Numbered from the stretch's first letter, positions 1 through 8,402 are shown. The stretch: DNA of 64,000 nucleotides from Nitrososphaerales archaeon (GCA_030038395.1 JASHOZ010000064.1:1-64000); one strand, 5' to 3'. The notes: generated by a model from the sequence alone, not told the origin. Made by a program: numbers and translations.

Positions 1-9
1 GTTTCCTGT

Positions 10-145
10 CCCGCAGTAGCTCAGCCTGGTAGAACCGCGAGGTGCCAAAAGCTTCCGGCTGTAGCGGTCGGCCAGCGGCTGACCCGTCCAGCCTACTCAG
101 GCCACAGTCACCGGAGTGTCGTCGGCTCAAATCCGACCTGCGGGA
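10..145 (+). tRNA. tRNA-Tyr(GUA) with two introns
   Basis: The exons 10-32, 50-64 and 110-145 join into a 74-nt cloverleaf. The acceptor stem CCCGCAG/CTGCGGG starts with C1-G72 and has discriminator A73, the archaeal Tyr identity pattern. The D stem is GCTC/GAGC, the anticodon stem TCCGG/CCGGA, the loop CTGTAGA (anticodon GTA), and the T arm GTCGG-CTCAAAT-CCGAC. Intron 2 (65-109, 45 nt) sits at the usual 37/38 site, and its bulge-helix-bulge is perfect: CTGT (59-62) pairs with ACAG (104-107). Intron 1 (33-49, 17 nt) interrupts the 3' D strand; TGGT (27-30) pairs with GCCA (44-47) and the intron folds as a 3-bp stem with a GCGA loop. CCA is not encoded. Intron limits are inferred from pairing only. 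Confidence 0.9.
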
Positions 146-324
146 CGTTCGCCACTTTCGAGGACGCCCTCCCGCCCTCTTGTCACGGCTGGGCTGCAGA
201 CCGCAATGCTTCCTAGAGGCGTCCGAACGCGCAGCGAGACCGTCGGCCGGAACTCCTTAAAGACGGAGTGGAGCCGCATAGGCCTCTTGAACCTGCCGAG
301 CGCCGAGACAGGATCGACCGGAAC

Positions 325-507
325 ATGAAGGCATGGGTCCCTCTGTTGATCGGACTCGGCATAGTGGGCGGGCTCGCCTTTTACCTTCTGTCCTCGACGG
401 CGACGGGTAACTCATTCGAACTGGTGAACATCGTGGGGCTGCTCTGCGTCGTAGTAGGAGTGGTGGCCGCAGGCGTCATTTTGCGGCGGACGGGCCCACC
501 GCGATAG
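325..507 (+). CDS. Small two-helix membrane protein
   Basis: A 60-residue protein of unknown function starting at ATG 325. It has two hydrophobic segments, about residues 4-22 (from VPLLIGLGIVGG) and 32-52 (from VNIVGLLCVVVGVV), with a basic C-terminal tail RRTGPPR suggesting the C-terminus is cytoplasmic. A longer reading from 268 is possible, but it adds only a charged, low-complexity head. CTTAAAG near 249-255 may be a distant TATA-like element. Its neighbour at 684 is also a small membrane protein, but the two are separated and probably transcribed independently. No family recognised. Confidence 0.6.
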   Translation: MKAWVPLLIGLGIVGGLAFYLLSSTATGNSFELVNIVGLLCVVVGVVAAGVILRRTGPPR

Positions 508-683
508 GGGCGCTCTTGTGCTGACACTGGCGGGCACCAAGGGGCGCCCTCTCTCTTCGTGGTGAGAAGCTACGCGGGTGACACCGAAGGAACCGCTCTC
601 GGAGCGATGGACGGACAGGCCCGCGAGGAGACTCACAGCCTAGAAATCCTTAAGAACAATTTGCCCGCGGAATTTGTTGATTC

Positions 684-1148
684 TTGGACTCTGAGTTCGT
701 CGTGCTGTCCTTCATCTTCATGCTGCTCGGCGCGGCCGGGATCATCCTCTTCAACGGAACCGTCCCACCTTCCGGGGCGCCATGCAACTGCATAATCCCG
801 ACGCCGGAGCCATCCGCCGCGCAGGGAACCTCGAGCATCTTTCTTGTCCTGGGCATAATATTCTTTCCGATGGGGCTCATGAAAGGTGGGCTCCCGTCCC
901 TTCGTCGACCCCCTGCTGCCGCGCCAGCCATGAAGCAACCGGGGGGCGTGGTCGTGCCCCCGGTCAAGATAGCGAGCGGGGCCTTGGTCGCAGTCGGGAT
1001 TGTCCTCCTGATGATAGGCATCGACGTGCTGTTCGTCCCTGCCCTGGTCCTCCTCAAGAACCCATGGTACCAGCTGTCCGGAGTGCTCCTGATGGCCTCT
1101 GGCGCGCTTAGCGTAGCGTGGGGGTTCCGGAAACCGAAAGAGCTCTGA
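684..1148 (+). CDS. Four-helix membrane protein, unknown function
   Basis: A 154-residue protein starting at TTG 684. An in-frame stop at 678 rules out any earlier start. Four hydrophobic segments are visible, at about residues 5-25, 50-66, 93-121 and 130-145. A short loop with CNCIIPTPEPSAA follows the first helix. A TATA-like CCTTAAGA at 647-654 lies about 33 nt before the TTG, so the message would be leaderless or nearly so. No conserved family was recognised, and no catalytic motif is visible. Confidence 0.6.
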   Translation: MDSEFVVLSFIFMLLGAAGIILFNGTVPPSGAPCNCIIPTPEPSAAQGTSSIFLVLGIIFFPMGLMKGGLPSLRRPPAAAPAMKQPGGVVVPPVKIASGALVAVGIVLLMIGIDVLFVPALVLLKNPWYQLSGVLLMASGALSVAWGFRKPKEL

Positions 1149-1191
1149 GGGCAGCGGTCCCGAACGAACGCAGCGAGTGTCCGGTCTGGAG

Positions 1192-2148
1192 TCAGCGACC
1201 TCGACTCGTCGGCGTACGCTTTGGCGCTCCTCCCTGCGGGGTGCCCTCCGACCTCGCGGCCATGAAGAGATACTGCTGCGCGTAGCCGGCGAAAGGCCCA
1301 AAGTAGCTCCGCAGTCTCGCCGAGAGGCGCTCGTAGTCGCGCGCGCTCAGCTTCGAGTGCGGGGAGGCGAAGGTCTTCGCCACTGCCGCACGCGCCAAGT
1401 CGGGATACAACTTGGAGACCGCCCTGGCCACCCATACGTCGATGGGGAAGGCCTCATCCATGTCAAACGAGTACAGGAGAGCGCAGTCCGCGACCTTGAG
1501 ACCGACACCGGGGAGGACCTTCCCGGCGGGGAGCTTGCGCAGAAGGGCTGCCCGGGCGTCCTCGTAGCCCATCATCGAGAGCTCCGAGAAGTCCACCCTC
1601 CCCTCGTCGACAGACCTGGCCACTTGCCTGAGGAACTCCGCCCTGTATCCAAGGCCGCACTCCCTCAGCTCGGGGATCGGCGCCATGGACAGAGCCTCTG
1701 GCCCCGGGAACTCGTGATACTCGATACCCTCGAACTGCAGCGGCTTGCCGTATCTCGCGCAGAGCGCCTGGATCATCCCTCTTATCCTGGGGATGTTCGC
1801 GTTCGTCGCGAGGACGAACGAGGCGAGGCACTCCCACTTCTCTTGCCTGAGCAGCCGGAGGCCATAGAAGGTCTGGACAGCTTTCGTGACGTTCTCGTCG
1901 CGCATGATCGAGGCCATCACGTCTTCGAGTCTCACATCCAACTTGAAGTAGTCCCTGACGAACGACGCATCGACGTCGTCCGACCCCGAAGCGCAGCGGA
2001 GCAGGTCGCCCTCTTGGCGCATCTTCAGCACGCGGCCGGCCACCACGCCTACCCACCAGCTCCCGGTGTTCTGCCAGCGGAACGCCTGGCCGCTCTCAAG
2101 GCTGTACTCGAGGCTGAATGGATAGTCGACCGAAATCGTGAACTCCAT
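1192..2148 (-). CDS. ogg: 8-oxoguanine DNA glycosylase, OGG1 type
   Basis: A 318-residue bifunctional base-excision repair glycosylase/AP lyase of the HhH-GPD superfamily, expected to remove 8-oxoguanine from DNA. The N-terminal OGG-type beta domain contains the SGQAFRW motif near residue 20. The sequence WECLASFVLATNANIPRI resembles the WECL-SF-SSN-NI-RI block of eukaryotic OGG1. The helix-hairpin-helix LPGVGLKVADC carries the catalytic Lys, and FPIDVWVAR carries the catalytic Asp. It is transcribed divergently from the aminotransferase at 2235. The length fits the OGG1 family rather than the shorter archaeal AGOG or Ogg2 types. Confidence 0.9.
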   Translation of the reverse strand: MEFTISVDYPFSLEYSLESGQAFRWQNTGSWWVGVVAGRVLKMRQEGDLLRCASGSDDVDASFVRDYFKLDVRLEDVMASIMRDENVTKAVQTFYGLRLLRQEKWECLASFVLATNANIPRIRGMIQALCARYGKPLQFEGIEYHEFPGPEALSMAPIPELRECGLGYRAEFLRQVARSVDEGRVDFSELSMMGYEDARAALLRKLPAGKVLPGVGLKVADCALLYSFDMDEAFPIDVWVARAVSKLYPDLARAAVAKTFASPHSKLSARDYERLSARLRSYFGPFAGYAQQYLFMAARSEGTPQGGAPKRTPTSRGR

Positions 2149-2202
2149 CGCCGAGATGCCGGTGGCTCCCGCTTGCTAATTGACCCTTCGCCTGCAGCAG
2201 GT

Positions 2203-2210
2203 TTGAAATA
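2203..2210 (+). promoter_or_regulatory. TATA box of aminotransferase gene
   Basis: TTGAAATA is centred about 29 nt before ATG 2235. This spacing implies a leaderless transcript beginning at or next to that ATG and supports ATG 2235 over the in-frame GTG at 2211, which lies immediately after the box. Confidence 0.5.
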
Positions 2211-2234
2211 GTGAGTCAGGGAGCGACCGGAACG

Positions 2235-3545
2235 ATGGCGTCGAGCTACGAGACGCTCACAAGACGCTCTAGGGACCTGTTCAGGCGGGCGAGAGGTGTC
2301 TTCGCAGGCGGCGTGAACCACAACGCGCGCTGGTACGAGCCGTATCCCATCTTCGTCGAGAGAGCGGAGGGCAATCACATCTGGGATGCCGACGGCAACA
2401 GGCTCACCGACTATTGGATGGGGCACATGGCGCTCATCTTGGGACACTCGCCCCGGATCGTCGCCGAGAGTCTGCGTATGCAGATCGGGAAAGGTACTCT
2501 GTTTGGCGTGGGGAGCAGGCGCTCCGTCGAGCTGGGCGAGGAAGTCCAGCGGTCAGTCCCATGCGCCGAGAGGCTAAGGTTCTGCAACACAGGAGCGGAA
2601 GCCACGATGTATCTGGTGAGGCTCGCGAGGGGGTTCACATCGAAGAGGGTCGTCATCAAGATGTCTGGGGGGTGGCACGGGTATAACACCGAGCTCAACG
2701 CGGGCGTGCATCCGCCGTTCTACGGGCCGGAAGGCGCAGGGATACTTGGGGAGGAGCAGGCTCACGTCAGGGCGGTCAGGTTCAACGACCTGGATGCGGC
2801 CAGGAGGGCCGTCAGAGCATCGAAGGGGGACGTGGCCTGCATCTTTCTCGAGCCTGTGCTCGGTGCCGGGGGGTGCATTCCCGCCGACGGAGACTACCTT
2901 AGGGGCCTCCGCGAGCTCGCTGACGAGAGCGGGGCCCTCCTCGCATTCGACGAAGTGATCACAGGGTTCAGGCTATCCCTCGGCGGCGCGCAGTCATGGT
3001 ACAAGGTCACGCCCGACCTGGCAGCGCTCGGCAAGATTGTGGGAGGGGGGCTTCCCGTCGGGCTCGTGTGCGGGAGAAAGGAGATACTCTCTCGCGCGGA
3101 TCCTAGCAGGCGGGAGGGCTTCATCTCCATCGGCGGGGGGACCTTCTCCGAGAACCCCCTCACGATGGCCGCGGGGCTCGCCACCCTGCAGCACCTAAGG
3201 AGGAACGCCGCGACAATCTACCCGAAGCTCGACGCTCTGGGGAGGGAGCTAAGGTCGGGCGTGGACAGTGCGTTCGCCGAGTCCTCGGTCGAAGCCCACA
3301 CGACCGGGGCGGGGTCGCTCTTCTTGACGCATTTCGGCGTCCTTCCGGTGAACGCGGAGGAGGCGGCGTCTGGGATGAGGGGCAGTGCCACGCGATACGC
3401 GCTCGCGATGATGACCAGAGGGGTCTTTCTACTTCCGGGACATGCTGGCGGACTCTCGACGTGCCATACGCGCGGCGACGTCACCGAGTTCGTGGAGAAG
3501 AGCGGAGAGGTCGCCGGTCTGCTCAGCGCGCGTTCTTCAAAATGA
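2235..3545 (+). CDS. Class-III PLP aminotransferase, GSA aminomutase-like
   Basis: A 436-residue pyridoxal-phosphate enzyme of aminotransferase class III, closest in layout to glutamate-1-semialdehyde aminomutase (HemL). The N-terminus SRDLFRRARGVFAGGVN matches HemL, as do DEVITGFRL (PLP-ring Asp) and ALGKIVGGGLPVG (Schiff-base Lys). The region after GGVN differs: HNARWYEPYP replaces the usual SPVRAF of HemL, and the C-terminus is divergent. The substrate may therefore not be glutamate semialdehyde. No other tetrapyrrole gene is nearby, and it stands alone between oppositely oriented genes. An in-frame GTG at 2211 would add eight residues. Confidence 0.8.
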   Translation: MASSYETLTRRSRDLFRRARGVFAGGVNHNARWYEPYPIFVERAEGNHIWDADGNRLTDYWMGHMALILGHSPRIVAESLRMQIGKGTLFGVGSRRSVELGEEVQRSVPCAERLRFCNTGAEATMYLVRLARGFTSKRVVIKMSGGWHGYNTELNAGVHPPFYGPEGAGILGEEQAHVRAVRFNDLDAARRAVRASKGDVACIFLEPVLGAGGCIPADGDYLRGLRELADESGALLAFDEVITGFRLSLGGAQSWYKVTPDLAALGKIVGGGLPVGLVCGRKEILSRADPSRREGFISIGGGTFSENPLTMAAGLATLQHLRRNAATIYPKLDALGRELRSGVDSAFAESSVEAHTTGAGSLFLTHFGVLPVNAEEAASGMRGSATRYALAMMTRGVFLLPGHAGGLSTCHTRGDVTEFVEKSGEVAGLLSARSSK

Positions 3546-3556
3546 GGAAGCGAAGG

Positions 3557-4165
3557 TCACCGCGCGACCTTCGCGAGTCTCGAGTCGGCATCCGACCAGT
3601 TCACGACGTTCCACCACGCTTCGATGTACTTCGGCCTGTCGGTGAGGTAGTCGTGCACCCAGGCGTGCTCCCAGAGGTCGATCCCGAGGATGACCGGCAT
3701 CTGCGCGAGGTGCATGTTGTTCTGCTTTTCGACCTGGGTGAGGACAAGCTGGTCCGTCTCGCCGTCGTAGAGCATGAGCGCCCAGCCGGCCCCCTCGACT
3801 GTCTTTGCGGCGTCGGTGAACTGAGCCTTCAGCTTGTCGAAGCCGCCGAAGTCCCTGTCCATCCTGTCAGCCAGCTTCCCTCCCGGCTTACCTCCGCCCC
3901 TCCCGGATGGGGCCATGTTCGGCCAGAAGAAGGAGTGCAGGATGTGTCCGTCGACGTTGAAGCTGTAGTCGCGTAGGACTGCCCTGGTGTCGATCTGAAG
4001 CTCCCCCCTTCGGGACTTCTCGAGCTTTTCGAGGGCGGCGTTGGCACCGTTGACGTAGGCTTGGTGGTTCTTGGTGTGATGAAGCGTCATTGTTTTTTCA
4101 GAGATGTGTGGCTGGAGGTCGGAGTACTTGTATGGAAGTTGTGGTAGCACGTATGTTTTAGCCAT
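3557..4165 (-). CDS. sod: Superoxide dismutase, Fe/Mn family
   Basis: A 202-residue cytosolic enzyme that dismutates superoxide to oxygen and peroxide. All four metal ligands can be placed: His in LHHTKNHQAYVNG (N-terminal helix), the second His in NVDGHILHSFFWPN, and Asp and His in DLWEHAW near residue 165. DLWEHAW has Trp where most family members have Tyr (WEHAY). A TATA-like TTCTTTTACG at 4188-4198 precedes ATG 4165 by about 28 nt, so it has its own promoter although it follows the transaldolase gene on the same strand. Fe versus Mn preference cannot be read from the sequence. Confidence 0.95.
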   Translation of the reverse strand: MAKTYVLPQLPYKYSDLQPHISEKTMTLHHTKNHQAYVNGANAALEKLEKSRRGELQIDTRAVLRDYSFNVDGHILHSFFWPNMAPSGRGGGKPGGKLADRMDRDFGGFDKLKAQFTDAAKTVEGAGWALMLYDGETDQLVLTQVEKQNNMHLAQMPVILGIDLWEHAWVHDYLTDRPKYIEAWWNVVNWSDADSRLAKVAR

Positions 4166-4207
4166 CGTGCCCGCCGTCCCCCCCCTCCGTAAAAGAATTG
4201 CTCCGCG

Positions 4208-4873
4208 CTAGCGTAGAATCTGAGGCTTTGCCTTCTTCGCCTTCTCCCAGTCGTCCAAAAAGCGCTTCAGGCCCGAGTCTGTCAGCGGGTGCTCCATCAT
4301 CTTCATCATCACTTCGGGCGGCATCGTGCTGATGTCGGCCCCGATTCGCGCCGCGTCGAGGACGTGCTGAGGGTGCCGTATGCTTCCGACTAGGACCTCT
4401 GCCTTCAGGCCGTAGTTGTCCCTGATGCGCACGAGGTCCTCCACGACCTCCATCCCCCGGTGTCCGATGTCGTCGAGCCTTCCTATAAACGGGCTGACGA
4501 AAGAAGCTCCCGCCTTCGCCGCGAGCAGCCCCTGATTGGCGGAGAAGATGAGGGTGACGTTCACCCGGATGCCCTTCGAGCTGACGGTTCTCGTGGCACG
4601 GAGGCCTTCGGGGGTGATTGGCATCTTGACGACGACGTTGGGCGCCAGCGACGCTAAGCGCTTCGCCTCCGCGACCATGTCATCGTGGGTCGTGGCGACG
4701 ACTTCGGCGCTGACGTCGCCCGCCACTTCTCTGCATATCTCGGAGACTATGTCTTCGAACTCGCCTGGTTCCTTGGCCACCAATGTCGGATTCGTAGTGA
4801 CTCCGTCGACCACGCCCATTCGGTTCAGCCTCCTGATCCACTCTATGTTGGCCGTGTCGAGGAAGAGCTTCAA
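4208..4873 (-). CDS. tal: Transaldolase / fructose-6-phosphate aldolase-like
   Basis: A 221-residue protein of the small TalC/FSA transaldolase subfamily, which transfers dihydroxyacetone units or cleaves fructose 6-phosphate. The N-terminus MKLFLDTANIEWI, the GVTTNPTLVAKE motif and the Schiff-base Lys in NVVVKMP are all present. The start codon is TTG, 28 nt downstream of a TATA box at 4896-4906, so the message is probably leaderless. It follows the transketolase C gene but has this separate promoter. With transketolase and epimerase it completes a non-oxidative pentose-phosphate set. Whether it acts as transaldolase or as FSA cannot be decided here. Confidence 0.9.
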   Translation of the reverse strand: MKLFLDTANIEWIRRLNRMGVVDGVTTNPTLVAKEPGEFEDIVSEICREVAGDVSAEVVATTHDDMVAEAKRLASLAPNVVVKMPITPEGLRATRTVSSKGIRVNVTLIFSANQGLLAAKAGASFVSPFIGRLDDIGHRGMEVVEDLVRIRDNYGLKAEVLVGSIRHPQHVLDAARIGADISTMPPEVMMKMMEHPLTDSGLKRFLDDWEKAKKAKPQILR

Positions 4874-4895
4874 GTCGGCTCGAAAGAGCGAGATT

Positions 4896-4906
4896 CGTTA
4901 TTAAAG
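4896..4906 (-). promoter_or_regulatory. TATA box of transaldolase gene
   Basis: CTTTAATAACG on the minus strand is centred about 28 nt before the TTG start at 4873, consistent with a leaderless transcript. It overlaps the 5' edge of the spacer after the transketolase C stop at 4908. Confidence 0.55.
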
Positions 4907-4907
4907 G

Positions 4908-5855
4908 CTAACGCCGCGCGCTCGTGAGAGAGACCGCTGCCCCCTCGATGTCGGAGGAGGTCAGGCCGTACTTCTTCATCAACTCCCCTGCTTCCCCGCT
5001 CTCGCCAAACGTGTCCATCACCCCCACCCGCCGCATAGGCGTCGGCCTAGATTCCCCCAGCACTTCTGCGACCGCGGAGCCCATCCCGCCAATCACATTG
5101 TGCTCCTCCGCCGTCACGACTCCGCCGCATTTTTGCGCGAATTTGACTATCGTCTGGGAGTCGACGGGCTTCACCGTGTGGAGGTCGACCACGGCCGCTG
5201 ACATACCCCTCCTCTCGAGCGAGGCTGCGGCCCTGACCGCCTCCGGCACCATGATGCCACAAGCGATCAGGACGACGTCAGACCCATCCCTGATGACCTC
5301 GGCCTTTCCGTGCCTGTACTCGAACCCTGACTCGTACACCAAAGGGGTGGAGGGCCTCGCCAGACGGACGTAGAACGGGCCTGGTATGTCGGCGATTCCC
5401 TTCACCGTCGCCTTGGTGGAGACGGCGTCCGCGGGGACGACCACGTTCATCCTCGGGATCGACCGCATTATCGCGATGTCCTCGACCTGCTGGTGGGACG
5501 CGCCGTCGGGCCCCACTGATATGCCGCCGTGCGAGCACACGATCTTCACGCTGAGGTTCGGATAGGCGATGTTGTTTCGGATTTGATCTACGCACTTCCC
5601 TGGCACGAAGATCGCGTATGTCCCGGCGAAGGGAATCTTCCCAGCCAGCGCGAACCCTGCTGCCGTCCCGATCAGGTTCTGCTCGGCTATCCCGACGTTG
5701 AAGAAGCGCCCCGGGAATTTGTTGGCGAAGACGCCCGACTTCAGTGAGCCGGTGGTGTCGGCGCCGAGTACGACGACCTGGGGGTTGGACGCCCCTAGCT
5801 CTAGGAGGGCGTCCCCGTACGCGTCCCTCATCGCCGCCTGCCTACCCGAGCTCAT
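4908..5855 (-). CDS. Transketolase, C-terminal subunit
   Basis: A 315-residue subunit carrying the pyrimidine-binding and C-terminal domains of transketolase. It pairs with the N-terminal subunit at 6544-7362 to form the thiamine-diphosphate enzyme that moves two-carbon ketol units. RFFNVGIAEQNLIGTAAGFA contains the conserved Glu that activates thiamine, and SHGGISVGPDGASHQQVEDIA is the usual transketolase block. The ATG overlaps the epimerase stop (ATGA). Splitting transketolase into two genes is common in archaea. The epimerase gene is inserted between the two halves. Confidence 0.95.
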   Translation of the reverse strand: MSSGRQAAMRDAYGDALLELGASNPQVVVLGADTTGSLKSGVFANKFPGRFFNVGIAEQNLIGTAAGFALAGKIPFAGTYAIFVPGKCVDQIRNNIAYPNLSVKIVCSHGGISVGPDGASHQQVEDIAIMRSIPRMNVVVPADAVSTKATVKGIADIPGPFYVRLARPSTPLVYESGFEYRHGKAEVIRDGSDVVLIACGIMVPEAVRAAASLERRGMSAAVVDLHTVKPVDSQTIVKFAQKCGGVVTAEEHNVIGGMGSAVAEVLGESRPTPMRRVGVMDTFGESGEAGELMKKYGLTSSDIEGAAVSLTSARR

Positions 5856-6547
5856 GCCTCCCTCGCTGCGGCCTCAGCGCGTGCCCGGAGTGACGCGATG
5901 GCTCCGACGGGATCCTCCTTGGAATAGACGCCCGCACCTGCTACGAGGACGCTCCCCCCTCTCTTAACCACTTCGCGGACGTTCTCCGGCTCGACCCCCC
6001 CGTCAATCTCGAGGTCCACCCCTCCCCCCATGTCGCCGATGAGCGCGTTGACTCTCTCCAGTTTCGGCATGGTAGACATGTCCATCTGTTGACCGCTGAA
6101 GCCGGGGTTCACGGTCATCACGACCAGCGTGCTGAGCTTGTCGAGCCGGTCCCTCGCCCACTCGGGGAGCTCTGTCGACGGTTTCAGAGCGAGCCCTACC
6201 TCCTTCCCCCTTCGGGCGACCGCCCGGTGCAGCGCGTCGAACCGCTCTCCGTTCAGGACCTCCGCATGGAAGGAGAGGACGTCGGACCCGGCGTCAAGGA
6301 ACTTCTCCGCGAAGAGCTCGGGCGTCTCCACCATCAGGTGAGTGTCGAACTTCAGGTCGCACCTCCTCCTCAGCGCCTTCACGGTCCCAGGCCCGAAGGT
6401 GATGTTGGGCGCGAAGTGGCCGTCGATGACGTCGAGGTGCACTTGGTCTGCCCCCCCTCGCACCGAGATGTCGATCGCCTCGCCGAGGTTCCCCAGATCC
6501 CAGGCGAGGACGGAGGGGGCTATCCGTATTCGCCTCACCGGGATCAC
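5852..6547 (-). CDS. rpe: Ribulose-phosphate 3-epimerase
   Basis: A 231-residue TIM-barrel enzyme that interconverts ribulose 5-phosphate and xylulose 5-phosphate. Family motifs include IAPSVLAWDLGNL, VHLDVIDGHFAPNITFGP (catalytic Asp and metal-binding His), FDTHLMVE, VMTVNPGFSGQ and LEIDGGV. The start is GTG 6547, overlapping the preceding stop as GTGA. It lies between the two transketolase subunit genes with 4-nt overlaps on both sides, so the three are almost certainly cotranscribed and translationally coupled. It would supply xylulose 5-phosphate, the ketol donor of transketolase. Confidence 0.95.
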   Translation of the reverse strand: MIPVRRIRIAPSVLAWDLGNLGEAIDISVRGGADQVHLDVIDGHFAPNITFGPGTVKALRRRCDLKFDTHLMVETPELFAEKFLDAGSDVLSFHAEVLNGERFDALHRAVARRGKEVGLALKPSTELPEWARDRLDKLSTLVVMTVNPGFSGQQMDMSTMPKLERVNALIGDMGGGVDLEIDGGVEPENVREVVKRGGSVLVAGAGVYSKEDPVGAIASLRARAEAAAREA

Positions 6548-7362
6548 TTCAGTTCGCTGAGCACGTCAGATAGCTTGTCCTTCGCCGGGGCCGTCCCGTG
6601 ATAGTGGGGGGACCACTCCATGAATGAGATGCCTTTCCCCTTTACCGTGTGAGCTATTATGACGGTGGGGCGGTTGCGGGTGCTCGCCGCCAGGTCGAAG
6701 CCGTCGATTAGCTGCAGGAAGTCGTATCCGTCGACCTCGATGACGTTCCAGTTGAATGCCCTCCACTTCGAGGCGAGTGGCTCGAGAGGCATGATCTGCT
6801 CGGTCAGCCCGTCCTGCTGAATACCGTTCCGGTCGATTATCGCCGTCAGGTTGTCCAGCCTGTACTTCGACGCGGCCATCGCCGCCTCCCAGACCTCACC
6901 CTCCTGCTGCTCGCCATCTCCCATCAGGACGTACGTGCGGCTCGTCCGCCTGTCGAGTCTGGCAGCGAGCGACGCGCCTACCCCGAGCGACAGCCCTATC
7001 CCCTCCGAGCCCGCCGGTGCCTCGACTCCAGGTATGCCGAGCGACGGGTGCCCCTGGAGCCTTGCACCCATCTTCCTCAGGGTCATGAGCTCCTCCACCG
7101 GGAAGAACCCCGCCTGGGCCAGGATGGCGTAGAGGAGAGGGGCGGCATGCCCCTTGCTCAGGAAGAATCTGTCCCTGTCGGGCCATGCCGGGTTCTTTGC
7201 ATCGTACTTCATCGTGTGGAAGAAGAGTGTGACGAGCAGCTCCACCGCCGAAAGGGACCCTCCTGGGTGCCCGGACCCCGCCTCTGCGAGGCTCTCGAGG
7301 ATGAGTTTCCGTGTGTTCCTAGCGGTCCCCTTGAGACGCCCGACCTCTTGCGCCGCCTCCAT
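6544..7362 (-). CDS. Transketolase, N-terminal subunit
   Basis: A 272-residue subunit that binds thiamine diphosphate. The GDGEQQEGEVWEAAMAAS block with following IDRNGIQQDG is the GDG-N cofactor and Mg motif. AGSGHPGGSLSAVELLV and SKGHAAPLLYA contain the conserved substrate and cofactor His residues. It begins at ATG 7362, whose A overlaps the stop of the kinase gene (TGATG). It runs into rpe and the C subunit, forming the operon kinase-tktN-rpe-tktC. Confidence 0.95.
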   Translation of the reverse strand: MEAAQEVGRLKGTARNTRKLILESLAEAGSGHPGGSLSAVELLVTLFFHTMKYDAKNPAWPDRDRFFLSKGHAAPLLYAILAQAGFFPVEELMTLRKMGARLQGHPSLGIPGVEAPAGSEGIGLSLGVGASLAARLDRRTSRTYVLMGDGEQQEGEVWEAAMAASKYRLDNLTAIIDRNGIQQDGLTEQIMPLEPLASKWRAFNWNVIEVDGYDFLQLIDGFDLAASTRNRPTVIIAHTVKGKGISFMEWSPHYHGTAPAKDKLSDVLSELK

Positions 7363-8402
7363 CAGCGCCTCACCGGCGCCTGAACGATCCTATGCACGAA
7401 GTCGGAAGCGACGCTCGCCTTCGTCTGCAGGTCATGAAGCGAGAGTGAGATGTTCCTCTGGAGCTCGCTCCTGACCTCCCCCGCGACGTTGCTCAGCACT
7501 GCAGCCTGATAGGCGCTCCCCCCGGCCGCGACCGCCATCGCGAAGACCCCCGTCATGGCGTCCCTTACGCCCACCTTGCTGAAGAGGTTCTTCTTCCCCG
7601 TTATTGGCGGAAAGAGCGTCACGTTGTCGGCGTCGAAGAGCATGACCCCCTGCTCCCCTCTCGTGATTAGGATGGCCTTGCACTCTAGCCGGCTGAGGAG
7701 GTTGACACCCATGTTCCGCAGACTTGTCTCGTTGACTATCGACATCCCAGTGGCGTGTGACGCTTCCTCCATATTGGATTTCACGTAGGTGACGCCTGAG
7801 AAGTCGAGATAATGGTGCATCTTGGGCTGGGCCACGACTATCTTCCCCCGTGACTTCGCGGCGGCCACCACCCCGCCGATCAGGTGGCTCGTGACCGCCC
7901 CTCTGTCGTAGTCCGACAGGACGACGCAGTCTATGTCTCTTATCAGCGGCTCCGCCTCGGCGAGCAGTTTCTTCGACATCGCAGGGGGCGCGTCATGTCT
8001 GTCCTCCCTGTCTATCCTAAGAGAGTGGAACTTGTTCACCATTATCCAGGTCCGCAGCGACGTCGGGCGCGCCGCGTCGGTCACCACGTGCGCGTCCGAG
8101 ACGCCGCTCTTGGAGAATTCGTTGTTCAACCAGGTGCCGTACTCGTCCGAGCCGCTCAGCCCGACCAGACTCACGGAAGCGCCGAGTGATACGAGTTCTC
8201 GCGAAAGGTTCGCAGCCCCGCCCGGGAGGAACGTCTCGCCGACGTAGTCTCCGGCTGGGACAGGCGCCTCCCGCGCGAGCTTTCGGGCGGCCACCTCTAC
8301 GAACCTGATGACTATCAGGTCGCCCACGACAAGGATCCTCTTCCCTTGGAAGAGCCTGAGGAGTGTCGCGAGGTTTTCGGGGTCGACTCCTTCCTGCGAC
8401 AT
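7362..8402 (-). CDS. PfkB/HldE-like sugar kinase, divergent active site
   Basis: A 346-residue ribokinase-fold protein most like the kinase domain of HldE/RfaE (heptose 7-phosphate kinase). It aligns over VGD near residue 26, the REAPVP block, the PGGAANLSRELVSLGA block and the VLSDYDRGA block. Several key positions have changed. The VMLDRY segment, which supplies a substrate-binding Asp, reads LIVIRF. The usual DPK reads QPK. The anion-hole GAGD reads GVRD, keeping only the catalytic Asp. It may have altered or weak activity. It is the first gene of the kinase-tktN-rpe-tktC operon, behind a TATA-like ACTTAAGT near 8433-8441. Substrate unknown. Confidence 0.75.
   Translation of the reverse strand: MSQEGVDPENLATLLRLFQGKRILVVGDLIVIRFVEVAARKLAREAPVPAGDYVGETFLPGGAANLSRELVSLGASVSLVGLSGSDEYGTWLNNEFSKSGVSDAHVVTDAARPTSLRTWIMVNKFHSLRIDREDRHDAPPAMSKKLLAEAEPLIRDIDCVVLSDYDRGAVTSHLIGGVVAAAKSRGKIVVAQPKMHHYLDFSGVTYVKSNMEEASHATGMSIVNETSLRNMGVNLLSRLECKAILITRGEQGVMLFDADNVTLFPPITGKKNLFSKVGVRDAMTGVFAMAVAAGGSAYQAAVLSNVAGEVRSELQRNISLSLHDLQTKASVASDFVHRIVQAPVRR

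Noticed and set aside
1177-2211. Long plus-strand frame opposite the DNA glycosylase
   Set aside because: Arg/Gly/Pro-rich shadow of the glycosylase gene with no family motifs; such antisense frames are common in GC-rich DNA.
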